From contig NZ_QGMY01000002.1 of the NCBI RefSeq assembly GCF_003173355.1, positions 124,001-188,000 on the forward strand: a stretch of 64,000 nucleotides of DNA. Reading direction: 5' to 3'. Shown one piece after another: positions 8,942 through 18,588 of this stretch. The translations under genes were made by a program, and so were the position numbers. This DNA comes from Methanospirillum lacunae (GTDB taxonomy: Archaea > Halobacteriota > Methanomicrobia > Methanomicrobiales > Methanospirillaceae). The stretch's first letter is position 1. Each line of letters opens with the position of its first letter. The notes beneath the pieces are model-generated. The model was not told the origin of the DNA and did not search any database. It saw only the letters and a program-made list of their open reading frames with translations.

Positions 8942-9993
8942 CAAATCCATTCTTTTCTTCTGAAATATAGGAGCATGGTAGCACTTACCATTGACATCAC
9001 CAATAACACTGCAGGGTATCCGTATGGGCTCGTGAGTTCAGGCATGTATTCAAAATTCATACCGTATATGCCGGCAATGAATGTGAGGGGAATAAAAATG
9101 TTAGCGATGATGGTGAGCACTTTCATGATCTCATTGGTGTTGTTTGAGATCTTTGAAAGGTAGATCTCCATAAGACCCTCTGCCATTTCCCGGTATACAT
9201 CAACATCTTCCGCAATTTTTATCGTATGATCATAGACATCGCGAAGATAGAGATGTGTTGTATTTTTGATCAGAAGTGAATCTGTCCTCTCAAGTCTGGT
9301 AATCAGTTCACGAAGTGACCAGATTTTTCTTCTAAACCATATTAGATCACGCCTGAAATCCTGCACGTGATTGATGGTATCTTTGCCCGGATTATTCACG
9401 ATCTCATCTTCAAGATCCTCAACCCGCTCTTCTAGGTCTTCGAGAACAAAAAAATATCCGTCAACTATTGTATCAATGATGGTATATGCCAGATAGTCAA
9501 TTCCGTTTGTCCTAAAACGACTGGTAGATCGTTTTATCCTGTTTTCGATATTAGGAAACATCCCGATTGAGTTACTACAGGTAATCAGGATGTTGTTTGT
9601 TAAAATCAGGCTCACCTGCTCTTCATGCATTTCATCTTCTGACCTCTGAAAATGCGTCATAACGATGAAGAGGTACTCATCAAACTCTTCAATCTTGGAT
9701 CGTGTCCTGGTGTTGAGAATATCTTCAGTTACCAGCGGATGGATAGAGAAAGAATTCAAAACTTGTTCGATGAGAGCTACATCACGCAGTCCGGTTATTG
9801 AGATCCAGGCATTGCTTCCTTGTTGAATGTTGGTGGTAAGTTCCTCTGGAGATACCTGTTCAAACCCTGAAATATTCTGATCTGAATAGACAAGCAGATG
9901 AATCGTTGTTTCTTTCGGTGCCTCGTCGCCGATATATATCGGTGTTCCGGGTGGCATGCCGGTTTTACGCGAAATATTCTGCTCAAAGTGCAT
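8941..9993 (-). CDS. corA: CorA-family magnesium/cobalt channel
   Basis: Divalent-cation channel of 350 residues, the normal CorA length. A large soluble N-terminal domain rich in charged helices is followed by two C-terminal membrane helices. The selectivity motif Y-G-M-N lies at the end of the first helix (IAGIYGMNFEYMPEL), and the protein ends in a basic tail (YFRRKEWI). It should form a pentamer that imports Mg2+ or Co2+. Upstream is the amino-acid permease on the same strand with a 50-base gap, but a shared function is not evident. The metal preference cannot be decided from sequence. Confidence 0.95.
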   Translation of the reverse strand: MHFEQNISRKTGMPPGTPIYIGDEAPKETTIHLLVYSDQNISGFEQVSPEELTTNIQQGSNAWISITGLRDVALIEQVLNSFSIHPLVTEDILNTRTRSKIEEFDEYLFIVMTHFQRSEDEMHEEQVSLILTNNILITCSNSIGMFPNIENRIKRSTSRFRTNGIDYLAYTIIDTIVDGYFFVLEDLEERVEDLEDEIVNNPGKDTINHVQDFRRDLIWFRRKIWSLRELITRLERTDSLLIKNTTHLYLRDVYDHTIKIAEDVDVYREMAEGLMEIYLSKISNNTNEIMKVLTIIANIFIPLTFIAGIYGMNFEYMPELTSPYGYPAVLLVMSMVSATMLLYFRRKEWI

Positions 9994-10043
9994 AATTTCA
10001 GGAGCCCTGTGGGGAGATTACCTTCCTGACTAAAAAAGTGTTG

Positions 10044-11600
10044 TTATTCTGACTGGCGGTTTCGCTTGTCAGGGAAGAGTTCATCAAAACTCTGTTCGTC
10101 TGGTTCAATAACCTTAATACCCTTGAATCTGCCGGTCCTCATGCCTATGTAGTAGATGATCATCGGAATAAGTATTGCAGGTATCGAGAGATAGAGAGAG
10201 CCTCTCAGATCCTCGTTGAAAGCAAGGATAACAAGTGCGAATATTTCAAGGATAATTCCTATGAAAAGTGGCATCCATGGAGAGAGTGGGGATGGACTTT
10301 CAATTTCTTCTTTTGTGTATCCACGCTGGTATACTCTCCGTCTGAAAGAAATCTGAGCCCAACAGATTGATATCCAACAGATTGCACCGGTGAATGCAGA
10401 GACCGAGAGAAGCCACACGTAGAGTTCGTTCTCACCGTTTGAGAACCACCATAACCCAAGCACTGCCCAGCAGATAACCAGGGTAAAGAGAGTGGCATAC
10501 ATTGGGGTACAATGCTTGTTAAGTTTAGCAAAGGTCTTTGGTGCCATTCCTTCAAGTGAAAGGCCATAGAGTGCACGAACTGCTCCGTAAAATCCTGAGT
10601 TGGCACAGGAAAACGCAGCAGTAAGCACGATAAATGAGAGGATTCCTGCAACCTCCGTGAATCCGTACTTAGCAAGTGCCATGGAAAAGACACTGTCCTG
10701 AAGATTTGCTTCAGAGTAAGGAAGAATCATAACCAGAAGGAGAATAGGTATGATATCTACACGGAGAATGCGGTATACAACATTTCTGCATGCCCTGGGA
10801 ACCACTTTCTTTGGATTCTGTGTTTCAGAAGCTGCAAGACCGACGATCTCAGAGCCCTGGAAGTTAACCAGAATGAGGGCCATGTTGGCAAGAAGGATCA
10901 TGAATCCTGCTGGAAATATTGCATCTGTCCAGGTAAATCCCGGTGGGAAGAGAACACTGAACCCTACTGCGGTTCCTGTACCGGCAAGACCAATGACAAT
11001 GAGACCTGCTACGATACAAAACGCCACATTATGTATGATCTTTATAAGGGCAAGGGTACTTTCAACAAATCCAAACCCGCCTACATGTATCAGGTTTAAA
11101 ATTGTTATCAGAATTAAGAACACAATCGCCCAGATAATTACCGGAACCCCATCAAAGAAAACATGCATAATAATTCCGCCTGCTACCGCTTCAGATGGGA
11201 TATATGCACACCAGTTGAACCAGTAACTCCATCCTGTTCCAACCGCCCAGGTCGGTGATATGAATTCTGCTGAGTAACTTATGAAATTTCCATGACGTGG
11301 AACATTTACCAACAGTTCAGCAAAAGACTGCATCACTGTGTAAATTACTAACCCGCCTATAAAATAGAGAAAAATGACACTGGGTCCCATCTGGCTGATG
11401 AGATACCCTGAACCAAGGTAATAACTGGAACCAATAATGCCCCCGATCGCAATAAGACTTGCCATCCAGGGTCTTATTCCCCGGTTTAACCCCACTCTCC
11501 TTCCTGCAGGAGGCACTGGATTTTCTATAGTAGTATGTGCACAATTGCACTGTCCTTCACAAGAGTGTGAATTCTCATCACTATGCGAAGGCACTACCAT
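10044..11600 (-). CDS. APC-superfamily amino-acid permease with Cys/His-rich N terminus
   Basis: Secondary transporter of 518 residues with about 12 membrane helices. The first helix has the family signature IAIGGIIGSSYYLGSG, and later helices match the amino acid-polyamine-organocation fold of the AAT type. The cytoplasmic N-terminal 35 residues are unusual: H6, H12, C14, C18, C20 and H22 form a possible metal-binding or redox site not seen in typical permeases. The start ATG at 11600 follows GGAGAG directly. A downstream start would remove the Cys/His segment, but none has a better ribosome site. The substrate is unknown; basic or neutral amino acids are likely. Confidence 0.88.
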   Translation of the reverse strand: MVVPSHSDENSHSCEGQCNCAHTTIENPVPPAGRRVGLNRGIRPWMASLIAIGGIIGSSYYLGSGYLISQMGPSVIFLYFIGGLVIYTVMQSFAELLVNVPRHGNFISYSAEFISPTWAVGTGWSYWFNWCAYIPSEAVAGGIIMHVFFDGVPVIIWAIVFLILITILNLIHVGGFGFVESTLALIKIIHNVAFCIVAGLIVIGLAGTGTAVGFSVLFPPGFTWTDAIFPAGFMILLANMALILVNFQGSEIVGLAASETQNPKKVVPRACRNVVYRILRVDIIPILLLVMILPYSEANLQDSVFSMALAKYGFTEVAGILSFIVLTAAFSCANSGFYGAVRALYGLSLEGMAPKTFAKLNKHCTPMYATLFTLVICWAVLGLWWFSNGENELYVWLLSVSAFTGAICWISICWAQISFRRRVYQRGYTKEEIESPSPLSPWMPLFIGIILEIFALVILAFNEDLRGSLYLSIPAILIPMIIYYIGMRTGRFKGIKVIEPDEQSFDELFPDKRNRQSE

Positions 11601-12107
11601 CTCTCCATTGATAATTTCCCGTGATATTACATAGATTTGCTAAAAATCCTTTCATAATCGTCCTCGTATATCCTCTTTGAGTGTAATTACGCCCCAAAAA
11701 GTCTCCCTCTCTAATTAAAACAATTTCTATTAGGAATCGGCAGAAAATTAGGGGCTATTTTCATTTAATCCGCAATTTTTCAGGAATATTTTAAAAAAAT
11801 TTAAAAATAGAGTTTAATTTTTTTTAAAAAATATTTTAAAAAATGGAGGTTATAATCCAGGGTCAGAGTTGTCTAATCCATCGCGCATGATTTTTTAAGT
11901 TCAATACTGATCAATTTTCAAAATAAAAATTTCATGACCCTGATTGAGTACTTGATACAAATTCAGATATTTTTAGATTATATAAAAATCCACTATTGCT
12001 ATCAAGCACTTGTGTTTTGATCGATGTGAGTATCTCCTTTGCCAACATACTCATATATACAATTGAGTCCTGTTTCTCATAGGACGATCTGAAGGAGAGT
12101 TGTAAGA
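11601..12107. other. AT-rich divergent intergenic region
   Basis: About 500 bases separate the divergent permease and DUF155-like genes. The middle (about 11,785-11,855) is almost pure A/T, with runs of 7-8 T or A. No credible coding frame or RNA gene was seen. The region presumably carries promoters for both genes. A purine-rich ribosome site (GAAGGAGAG, 12091-12099) belongs to the downstream gene. Confidence 0.6.
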
Positions 12108-13169
12108 GTGATTTCACTCCGTTTTTACCGCATATATGATATTGGAAGGGAGATTGATCTCGATCAGCTCGAACGTGAACTTGCACGAAGTTACTTTACT
12201 GCCAGGGCCAGTTTTCTACGGGTCAATCCGAAATCCATTATGATGGAAGACCCCCCGCTCATGCTCAAAATGCATGAAGTGAGCGTTGAGCGTCAGGGTT
12301 ATACGTTTAACCTGCATGTCATCGCCCGTTTATATGATATTGGGGCAATAAGTCTCTGTTTTTTGTATGACGATCCAGAGGCACCTTCATCTGCTCTTGA
12401 GGATACGGCTCTACTCTTTGCGGGACATGAAGGATTGTCTGATCTCTTTGGCACGTATCTAAAGAATCTGGGTGAGATTCTTGGGCCACATATCAAAAAT
12501 ATCTCGATCCAATCTGATTTCTTTGAAGACTATACGATCTATGTCACCGATCGTATTGACAAAAGTATTGATCCTGCAGTCCTCCTCAGTGGAGAGAGAA
12601 CTCAGTTTTCATCACAGATGCGGGAGGAGATCGTCAGAAACACGCACAGTTACACTGCTGATGATATTGCTATCCTCTCGTATGACTCAGCGCTTCTTTG
12701 CAATCCTGAAAATCCAACAGACCTCATAGATCTCATTGAGTTTGCAAATGTGCAGGTACTAGAACTCAGATATTATGACCGGGTTCTCAACCGTCAGATG
12801 GAGAAGATGTATGATGATATTGAGCAGGCAGACCGGATGTCACGTTTTCGCAGGATGCGGCAATACCATCATATTATGTCCCAGTTGATGGAGACCTATG
12901 CTGAGATATCGGAAATAACAGAAAAAGTGAACAACCTGATCAAAGTCACGGAAGATGTCTATTATGCCAGGGTGTATGCCACTGTCCTTAAAGTGATGCG
13001 AAGCAGCCAGTGGAGTGACAGTGTGGACCGAAAAATTAAGGTCATTCACGAAAACTACTCGATGCTTTCTGAAGAGGTCAGAATTCAACACTCAAATTTC
13101 CTTGAATGGGTGGTTATTATTCTCATTGCCATGGAATGTGTTCTTGGTCTTTTGAGAAGTATAGAATAA
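12108..13169 (+). CDS. DUF155/RMD1-like protein with C-terminal membrane helix
   Basis: A 353-residue protein of unknown function. The N-terminal half is soluble. Residues 225-320 are long charged helices, probably a coiled coil (RQMEKMYDDIEQADRM onward). The C terminus has one membrane helix (FLEWVVIILIAMECVLGLL). This soluble domain, coiled coil and terminal helix preceded by an L-E-W-hydrophobic run resemble the DUF155 (RMD1/YagE) family, whose members are membrane-tethered and poorly understood. The start is GTG at 12108, supported by GAAGGAGAG eight bases before it. It stands between divergent and independent genes, so the neighbours give no functional hint. The family assignment is by pattern recall and is moderate. 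Confidence 0.6.
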   Translation: MISLRFYRIYDIGREIDLDQLERELARSYFTARASFLRVNPKSIMMEDPPLMLKMHEVSVERQGYTFNLHVIARLYDIGAISLCFLYDDPEAPSSALEDTALLFAGHEGLSDLFGTYLKNLGEILGPHIKNISIQSDFFEDYTIYVTDRIDKSIDPAVLLSGERTQFSSQMREEIVRNTHSYTADDIAILSYDSALLCNPENPTDLIDLIEFANVQVLELRYYDRVLNRQMEKMYDDIEQADRMSRFRRMRQYHHIMSQLMETYAEISEITEKVNNLIKVTEDVYYARVYATVLKVMRSSQWSDSVDRKIKVIHENYSMLSEEVRIQHSNFLEWVVIILIAMECVLGLLRSIE

Positions 13170-13242
13170 GAATTGATACACTGTTACTTTCTCCAGAAAG
13201 AAGTCTTCTTATCGGTTCATTCTGCACACGTATAGGTATACA

Positions 13243-14151
13243 ATGCCTGGAATAATTGAAGCCGTGGATCTCAGGAAAGAATATGGGTCCCTTACTGCAG
13301 TTGACGGTATCAGTTTTTCGGTAAAAAAAGGAGAACTATTTGGATTCCTAGGTCCAAACGGGGCCGGAAAAACCACAACTATGAAGATTTGCGAGTGTGT
13401 CTCTCCCAGAACTGCAGGTTCTCTGCATATCTTCTCCATGGATCCTGATCTTGCGGGAAGGGAGATTCGTAGCCGCCTTGGTGTAGTTCCTCAGGAAACC
13501 AACCTCGACAATGAGTTGACTGTTGCAGAAAATCTGCAAATTTATGCGTCATTTTTTAATATCTCACCTGTTGAGGCCCGTATAAGAACCGAAGACCTTC
13601 TGGATTTTTTCGAACTTACAGCCAAGCGAGACACACTCATTGAACAACTATCAGGGGGTATGAAACGGCGACTGCTTTTGGCACGTGCCATGATCAATCA
13701 TCCTGAGATCCTGATTCTTGACGAACCAACGATTGGACTGGATCCCCAGGCACGTCACCACATCTGGGAACGCTTGCAGCAGATCCGTTCTCAGGGAAAC
13801 ACGATAGTTATTACAACCCATTATCTGGATGAAGCTGAAAGGCTCTGTGACCGGCTGGTGATTATGGATCACGGGAAGATCCTGGTTGAAGGTTCGCCAA
13901 GAGATCTGATTGATACTCATATTGGGATGGATATCGTGGAGGTTGAACATACACCTGAAGTAGTCAACTGCCTGAACTCGCTTGGAATTATCTTCGAGTC
14001 CGTTAGTGAAACAATTCAAATCAGGACTAAAACCCCTCGACAGGTTGCAGATCAGATCCTTTCAGAGTGCCAGGGCGTCAGGGTTGTTACAAGACCGGCA
14101 AGTCTTGAGGATGTATTTTTAATGCTTACTGGAAGGAGGCTTCGTGAATGA
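13243..14151 (+). CDS. ABC-2 type exporter, ATP-binding subunit
   Basis: ATPase subunit of an export-type ABC transporter, 302 residues. It has Walker A (GPNGAGKTT, near residue 38), the signature LSGGMKRRL, Walker B (ILILDEPTIGLDP) and the switch His (TTHYLDEAE). The C-terminal extension after residue 220 is typical of the DrrA/NodI/CcmA group. It overlaps the permease gene by four bases (ATGA at 14148), which indicates translational coupling and a two-gene operon. The exported substrate is unknown; drugs, lipids or glycans are possible. Confidence 0.93.
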   Translation: MPGIIEAVDLRKEYGSLTAVDGISFSVKKGELFGFLGPNGAGKTTTMKICECVSPRTAGSLHIFSMDPDLAGREIRSRLGVVPQETNLDNELTVAENLQIYASFFNISPVEARIRTEDLLDFFELTAKRDTLIEQLSGGMKRRLLLARAMINHPEILILDEPTIGLDPQARHHIWERLQQIRSQGNTIVITTHYLDEAERLCDRLVIMDHGKILVEGSPRDLIDTHIGMDIVEVEHTPEVVNCLNSLGIIFESVSETIQIRTKTPRQVADQILSECQGVRVVTRPASLEDVFLMLTGRRLRE

Positions 14152-14936
14152 CCCGGACCAATTATAACCTGGTAATGTTTCTTCGCAATTCATATCATGT
14201 GTGGTTCCGAAATCTACTGGTCTTTCGGAAGAATATCAGAGTAAACTTCCTCCCACCTTTTGTTGAACCTCTTCTTTACCTGGGGGCTATTGGATTTGGT
14301 ATCGGTACTTATGTAGGAGAGGTTGATGGGATCTCGTTTGTCCGCTTTATTGCTCCCGCAATCCTTGCAGCTTCTGTTATGAATGCCTCATTTTTCGAAT
14401 GTGCATACGGAACCTATGTCAGGATGTATTATGGGAAGGCTTTTGAAGCAATGATGGCTACTCCGATACGTTTGCGGGAGATTGTTATTGGTGAGATCTT
14501 TTGGGGAGCAACCCGGGGACTCATATCAGCTGCCGCTATTCTTTTGATCTTATCTCTTCTGGGTCTTGCTGATCTTCCCCAGAGTTTGGTTATCCTTCCT
14601 CTTGCTTTTTTGGCAGGATTCCTTTTCTCAGCGATTGCAGCATGTTTCTCAGCAGTTACACCTTCTATTGATACTTTAAGTTATCCATCGCTTCTCTATA
14701 TTGCCCCGATGTTTCTTTTTAGCGGAACATTCTTTCCACTCAGTCTTCTTCCAGAGCCATTGCAGATTTTTGCATTTGTTGCTCTTCCGCTAACACATGT
14801 TGTCACTCTTACCCGGGGAATCATGGTTGGCGGAGCTATGCCGTTCTGGCCTGTCAATATTGCATGGATCATCGCAGGAATTGTGGTTGCCACATGTATT
14901 GCAGTCAGGCTTTTTGACCGCAGGTTAATCATTTAA
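14148..14936 (+). CDS. ABC-2 type exporter, membrane subunit (NodJ-like)
   Basis: Permease partner of the preceding ATPase, 262 residues with six predicted membrane helices and the ABC-2 membrane fold. The segment MYYGKAFEAMMATPIRLREI and the later YIAPMFLFSGTFFPLS stretch are characteristic of the NodJ/DrrB group. The gene starts within the stop codon region of the ATPase gene. Its A-rich 3' end converges on the secreted-protein gene 18 bases away. The substrate is unknown. Confidence 0.9.
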   Translation: MTRTNYNLVMFLRNSYHVWFRNLLVFRKNIRVNFLPPFVEPLLYLGAIGFGIGTYVGEVDGISFVRFIAPAILAASVMNASFFECAYGTYVRMYYGKAFEAMMATPIRLREIVIGEIFWGATRGLISAAAILLILSLLGLADLPQSLVILPLAFLAGFLFSAIAACFSAVTPSIDTLSYPSLLYIAPMFLFSGTFFPLSLLPEPLQIFAFVALPLTHVVTLTRGIMVGGAMPFWPVNIAWIIAGIVVATCIAVRLFDRRLII

Positions 14937-14954
14937 AAAAAAATAGACGATGAG

Positions 14955-15656
14955 TTAGATTTTGAGCCCTGATTGGTATGAGAATGCTTTTTGGAAGGTT
15001 CTCATATCTCCTGCTACTTCTGTTTTGTCTTTCCACTGGTTTGTAGCAGAAACGTTGGTCTGATTATCCCTCGCCTCCATGATAGAACCACCAAATGTAG
15101 TTCTTACTATACCGTCAGCGCTTAAATATCCGGAATTTGTATCCGGGCTGATAGCCACCTGGTAATTCAGTCCGGCTGGCACCAGATCTTCACCAACCAT
15201 CCGGAGATTACCGGATTCTGATATCTGGGCATGGTTTACATTCATAAAGGAGGTCTTTGACTGAACTGTATTACAGAATGCAGGGAGCCAGGCGAGGTCT
15301 TTGGCTGCATACACACACCGGATTAAGTCATCATCAGCTGGTTTGTATGATCCTGCAATATTCAGGAGATAACTCTCCTCGCCGAGCATGTGTGATCCAT
15401 TGGTCGTATCATATGTCAGAATTTTCTGGGTCTGAATATTGTATGTATTTACAGCCTGGTTCTTAGAATCAAAATCAAAGTTCTTGTTTATGGCAAGTTT
15501 TCCCCCATTGGTCAGGAGATTATCTGACCAGGAAGTCTCCCCGATAACATCACCGGGATTTGTGATATGCTTTGTAATTGAATACTCCTGGCTATCAGCT
15601 GATGCTATTGTGATGGCAACAAGAGATACAAGGATAATACTTATTATTGTTCTCAT
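14955..15656 (-). CDS. Secreted protein of unknown function, MEAR-TNVSA family
   Basis: A 233-residue protein when started at the ATG at 15656, which puts a clean signal peptide (MRTIISIILVSLVAITIASA) at the N terminus. An upstream in-frame start at 15740 would bury it. No known domain was recognised. The C-terminal 60 residues (SIMEARDNQTNVSA, KDKT, MRTFQKAFSYQS) match the C terminus of the secreted protein at 41537-42085, which defines a small paralogous family. Two cysteines (CVYAAKD and AFCNTVQ) could form a disulfide. It is probably exported to the cell surface or sheath. The function is unknown. Confidence 0.75.
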   Translation of the reverse strand: MRTIISIILVSLVAITIASADSQEYSITKHITNPGDVIGETSWSDNLLTNGGKLAINKNFDFDSKNQAVNTYNIQTQKILTYDTTNGSHMLGEESYLLNIAGSYKPADDDLIRCVYAAKDLAWLPAFCNTVQSKTSFMNVNHAQISESGNLRMVGEDLVPAGLNYQVAISPDTNSGYLSADGIVRTTFGGSIMEARDNQTNVSATNQWKDKTEVAGDMRTFQKAFSYQSGLKI

Positions 15657-15848
15657 GGATAATCTCAAATTGGGTTTCTGTTTTATAGGAGGCTGCAATA
15701 TCTGATTACCATTGATAATATACAGCAATAGTGAGTACATGTCATGCCTTCATATTGAAGGCCTTTCTCTTTACTGTTCAAAAAAAAATGTGATTGATCT
15801 GTGATTCAATTCTACCATACAATTGTATGAATTTCCCTTTTTTTCTGA

Positions 15849-17879
15849 TTACCATATGACCGGTCGCTGCTCTGGCGTCCGATAGAGGCTATTGTCAGGC
15901 CTGATTGATGGAAATGCTTCGTAAAACTCAGGAATATTAAATGATGGGCCATTTGCTCTAAACTTCACCCATGGATGAGGGTTAGTATATGAATCACTTC
16001 TGAGGTACTCATCTCTGGCAACTCCACTCCAGATCCGGACAAAAGAGAAAAAGACCTTTTGTTCCGGAGTAATATTGTCAGTACCTGACATCTTTGATAC
16101 ATCCTTTCCGTTCTTTTCCCAGGCATGAAAAGCCAGGGTCAAACCTCCGAAATCAGCAATATTTTCACCAAGTGTGAGATTTCCATTCACAAATACCCCG
16201 GGAATCACTTCGAAGTGATTATATTGATCAACTATGATATTTGCCTGCTTTTGGAATTTTGCTGAATCATCTGCATTCCACCAGTCACGAAGGTTTCCAT
16301 CTTTATCAAAAAGGCGACCCTGGTCATCAAAGCCATGTGTCATCTCATGACCAATAACAGCTCCGATTCCTCCATAATTTATTGAATCATCAGCATCAGG
16401 GTCAAAGAAAGGTGGTTGTAATATTGCAGCCGGAAATACGATCTCATTGAGAGTTGGATTGTAATATGCATTCACTGTCTGAGGTGACATCAGCCATGCA
16501 GTTCTGTCAACTGGTTTACCAATCTTATCCAATCCGTTTGGCCCATGTATTTTTGAAAACTTTCCAGCATTTAGTACATTCAAAACATACGAATCTGATA
16601 GGCTTAAGTTAGAATAATTGAGCCATACATTCGGATATCCTATCTTTTCCTCTATGGCATCCAGTTTCTCTATTGCAGCCTGCTTTGTCGAATCACTCAT
16701 CCAGGTCAGGTTGACGATCCTCTCTCTAAGCGTTTCCCGGATGGAATGGGATATTTTTCGTGCTTTTTCACGCTCCTCCGCGTTAAAATACATCTCAACA
16801 TATTTTTTTCCTACCTCATCCTGAATTGCAGAATTTACAACTGTGAGGACACGTTTCCATCTAGGTTCTTGAGATTCGATACCATTCAAGATATGGCTGT
16901 AAAAATCAAAGTTCTCTTCCTCAAACGGTTCTGAAAGATAGGGTGATAACGAATCAACAAGTTTGTAAAGTAAAAAAATCTTCCAATCTTCGAGAGAAAC
17001 TGAATCAACCATCTGATCAAATTTCTCTATTACAGTACGTTGGTGTAGGTTTATCTTATCAGAATATCCAGAACCATTGATGGCCGCAAGAGTCTCCCAT
17101 TCGATATTCGGGTACTCTGACTGAAGGTCAGACCATGGAATAATGTGGGTAGTATTAATAGGATCCCTGTTTTCAACGGTTGTATAATGAGATGAGGCCA
17201 TCTCCTTTTCAATATTATATATTGTCCCGGCATACTCTTTGGCATCTGATTCAGAATAATTGAGAAGAAGGAAGACATTTTTTATATGATTCTTATATGC
17301 TTCCTGAATAGAAACCGTCTCTGAATCATTTCTGAAGTAGTAATCCCGTTCAGGTAGCCCAATCCCACCCTGTTCTACCTGTGGTATCATCCAGGTAGAG
17401 TTGGTTGGATCCTGGTCAGCATAATATGAAAAGAATGGATCAATACCATACTCTATTAGATGTGAAGAGACATTGAAGAGATCATGCTTTGTGGAAATTG
17501 AATTAATTAAAGCAATTTCTCCAGCAATCGGGGTGATGGACTGGTTATTTATGGTTTCAGTGTCCATACCGCTTGAATAAAATTTTCCAATCAGGGTTTC
17601 TTTTCCAGATGTGTAGTTCGATGCTTCATTATCAAAAAGAATATGCAACTGATCTTCTGTTTTATCATTCACCTCTGTGAAAGTTGTGTACGAACTCTTG
17701 TTTGTTGGGAGTGGATGTTCTTTTATCCATGCAGTATTTACGTAATTGAAAAGGTCATCACCGGGTTCGATACTGGTATTTAGAATAAATGTATCTGATG
17801 GTGGTGTCAAGTTAGCACTTCCTGTCTGGAATAAACAGAATCCGAGAATAATAAATTGAATCATCCAGAATTTTTTCAT
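15849..17879 (-). CDS. M13-family zinc metallopeptidase (neprilysin-like), secreted
   Basis: A 676-residue neprilysin/PepO-type endopeptidase. An N-terminal signal sequence (MKKFWMIQFIILGFCLFQTG) is followed by the M13 N-domain. The catalytic domain contains VNAYYNP, the zinc motif GHEMTHGFDD (HExxH, near residue 510) and GENIADFGG, which supplies the third zinc ligand and the catalytic Asp. The C-terminal end RPVIW is close to the conserved M13 terminus (usually C-x-V-W), with Ile-Trp here. It should cleave peptides outside the membrane. The secreted thioredoxin-like gene is divergent to it. M13 enzymes are mainly bacterial and animal, so ancient transfer is likely. Confidence 0.93.
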   Translation of the reverse strand: MKKFWMIQFIILGFCLFQTGSANLTPPSDTFILNTSIEPGDDLFNYVNTAWIKEHPLPTNKSSYTTFTEVNDKTEDQLHILFDNEASNYTSGKETLIGKFYSSGMDTETINNQSITPIAGEIALINSISTKHDLFNVSSHLIEYGIDPFFSYYADQDPTNSTWMIPQVEQGGIGLPERDYYFRNDSETVSIQEAYKNHIKNVFLLLNYSESDAKEYAGTIYNIEKEMASSHYTTVENRDPINTTHIIPWSDLQSEYPNIEWETLAAINGSGYSDKINLHQRTVIEKFDQMVDSVSLEDWKIFLLYKLVDSLSPYLSEPFEEENFDFYSHILNGIESQEPRWKRVLTVVNSAIQDEVGKKYVEMYFNAEEREKARKISHSIRETLRERIVNLTWMSDSTKQAAIEKLDAIEEKIGYPNVWLNYSNLSLSDSYVLNVLNAGKFSKIHGPNGLDKIGKPVDRTAWLMSPQTVNAYYNPTLNEIVFPAAILQPPFFDPDADDSINYGGIGAVIGHEMTHGFDDQGRLFDKDGNLRDWWNADDSAKFQKQANIIVDQYNHFEVIPGVFVNGNLTLGENIADFGGLTLAFHAWEKNGKDVSKMSGTDNITPEQKVFFSFVRIWSGVARDEYLRSDSYTNPHPWVKFRANGPSFNIPEFYEAFPSIRPDNSLYRTPEQRPVIW

Positions 17880-18036
17880 AACAATGTACCATAATCTAAT
17901 TCGCAGGTGAGACTAATACAATGTTCAATAGAGTTTGGTTTTCCTGATCTTCTATCATAGGTTATTTTAGATCTTGTTTATGGTCTGCTTTGCCGAAATG
18001 TTATTAGGAATAAAACCGAATTCCCGGGTACACATT

Positions 18037-18492
18037 ATGACCACTATATCTTCAGCTGTATATTATCGATTTGTGTTAGTATTCATCGTGAGTTGTATTC
18101 TTGTTACAAACCAGACGATTTCTGCCTCAGTGTTTCTCATGAATGGTACTGAAATTTCACAGGATCAGATCCCTGATATCATAAATACAACTGTTCAGGG
18201 ACTGATTAAAAATCCGTCCCCTCTTATTTTTTTCTATGATTATGAGTGCCAGTCATGCCAGCAGGCTCTTGACTCTGTCAGGTATTTTGAGAAACGTAAC
18301 CCGAATGCCAGAATCACGTATTATGATCTTGGTGATTCACAAAAAAACCGCAGTATGTTCCTTCAATATAAGAGTAATTTTAATACCACAAAAATAAGAT
18401 ATCCTGCCATATTTTCCGGTGAAATAGTTATCTCCGGAAGTAGTGATATCATCCATCACATTGAATTGTTTGCCAAAGGATACAGGAAGTAG
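18037..18492 (+). CDS. Secreted thioredoxin-fold protein (CxxC)
   Basis: About 151 residues with a signal or anchor helix (YYRFVLVFIVSCILVTNQTISA). A thioredoxin-like domain follows, whose active site is ECQSCQ after the strand LIFFYDY. A later cis-Pro candidate lies in RYPAIFSGEI. It may act as an extracytoplasmic thiol oxidoreductase. The ATG at 18037 is chosen because it places the signal sequence correctly; TTG 17974 and ATG 17980 are in-frame alternatives that add about 20 residues. It is divergent from the M13 peptidase and precedes the COG3044-like ATPase, but a functional link is unproven. Confidence 0.72.
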   Translation: MTTISSAVYYRFVLVFIVSCILVTNQTISASVFLMNGTEISQDQIPDIINTTVQGLIKNPSPLIFFYDYECQSCQQALDSVRYFEKRNPNARITYYDLGDSQKNRSMFLQYKSNFNTTKIRYPAIFSGEIVISGSSDIIHHIELFAKGYRK

Positions 18493-18588
18493 TGCTTAGA
18501 TATAATCAGAGAAACATTTGTGTCTCTACACTTTCCGATGTACAATTCCTAAAGCAGATTGATTAATAATACGTCTTCCCTGAATCTC

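Noticed and set aside
8870-9163. 97-codon plus-strand open frame
   Set aside because: It is the antisense shadow of corA's C-terminal membrane region.
10750-11226. 158-codon plus-strand open frame inside the permease gene
   Set aside because: It is the antisense of hydrophobic helices, giving a typical Arg/Thr/Pro-rich shadow protein.
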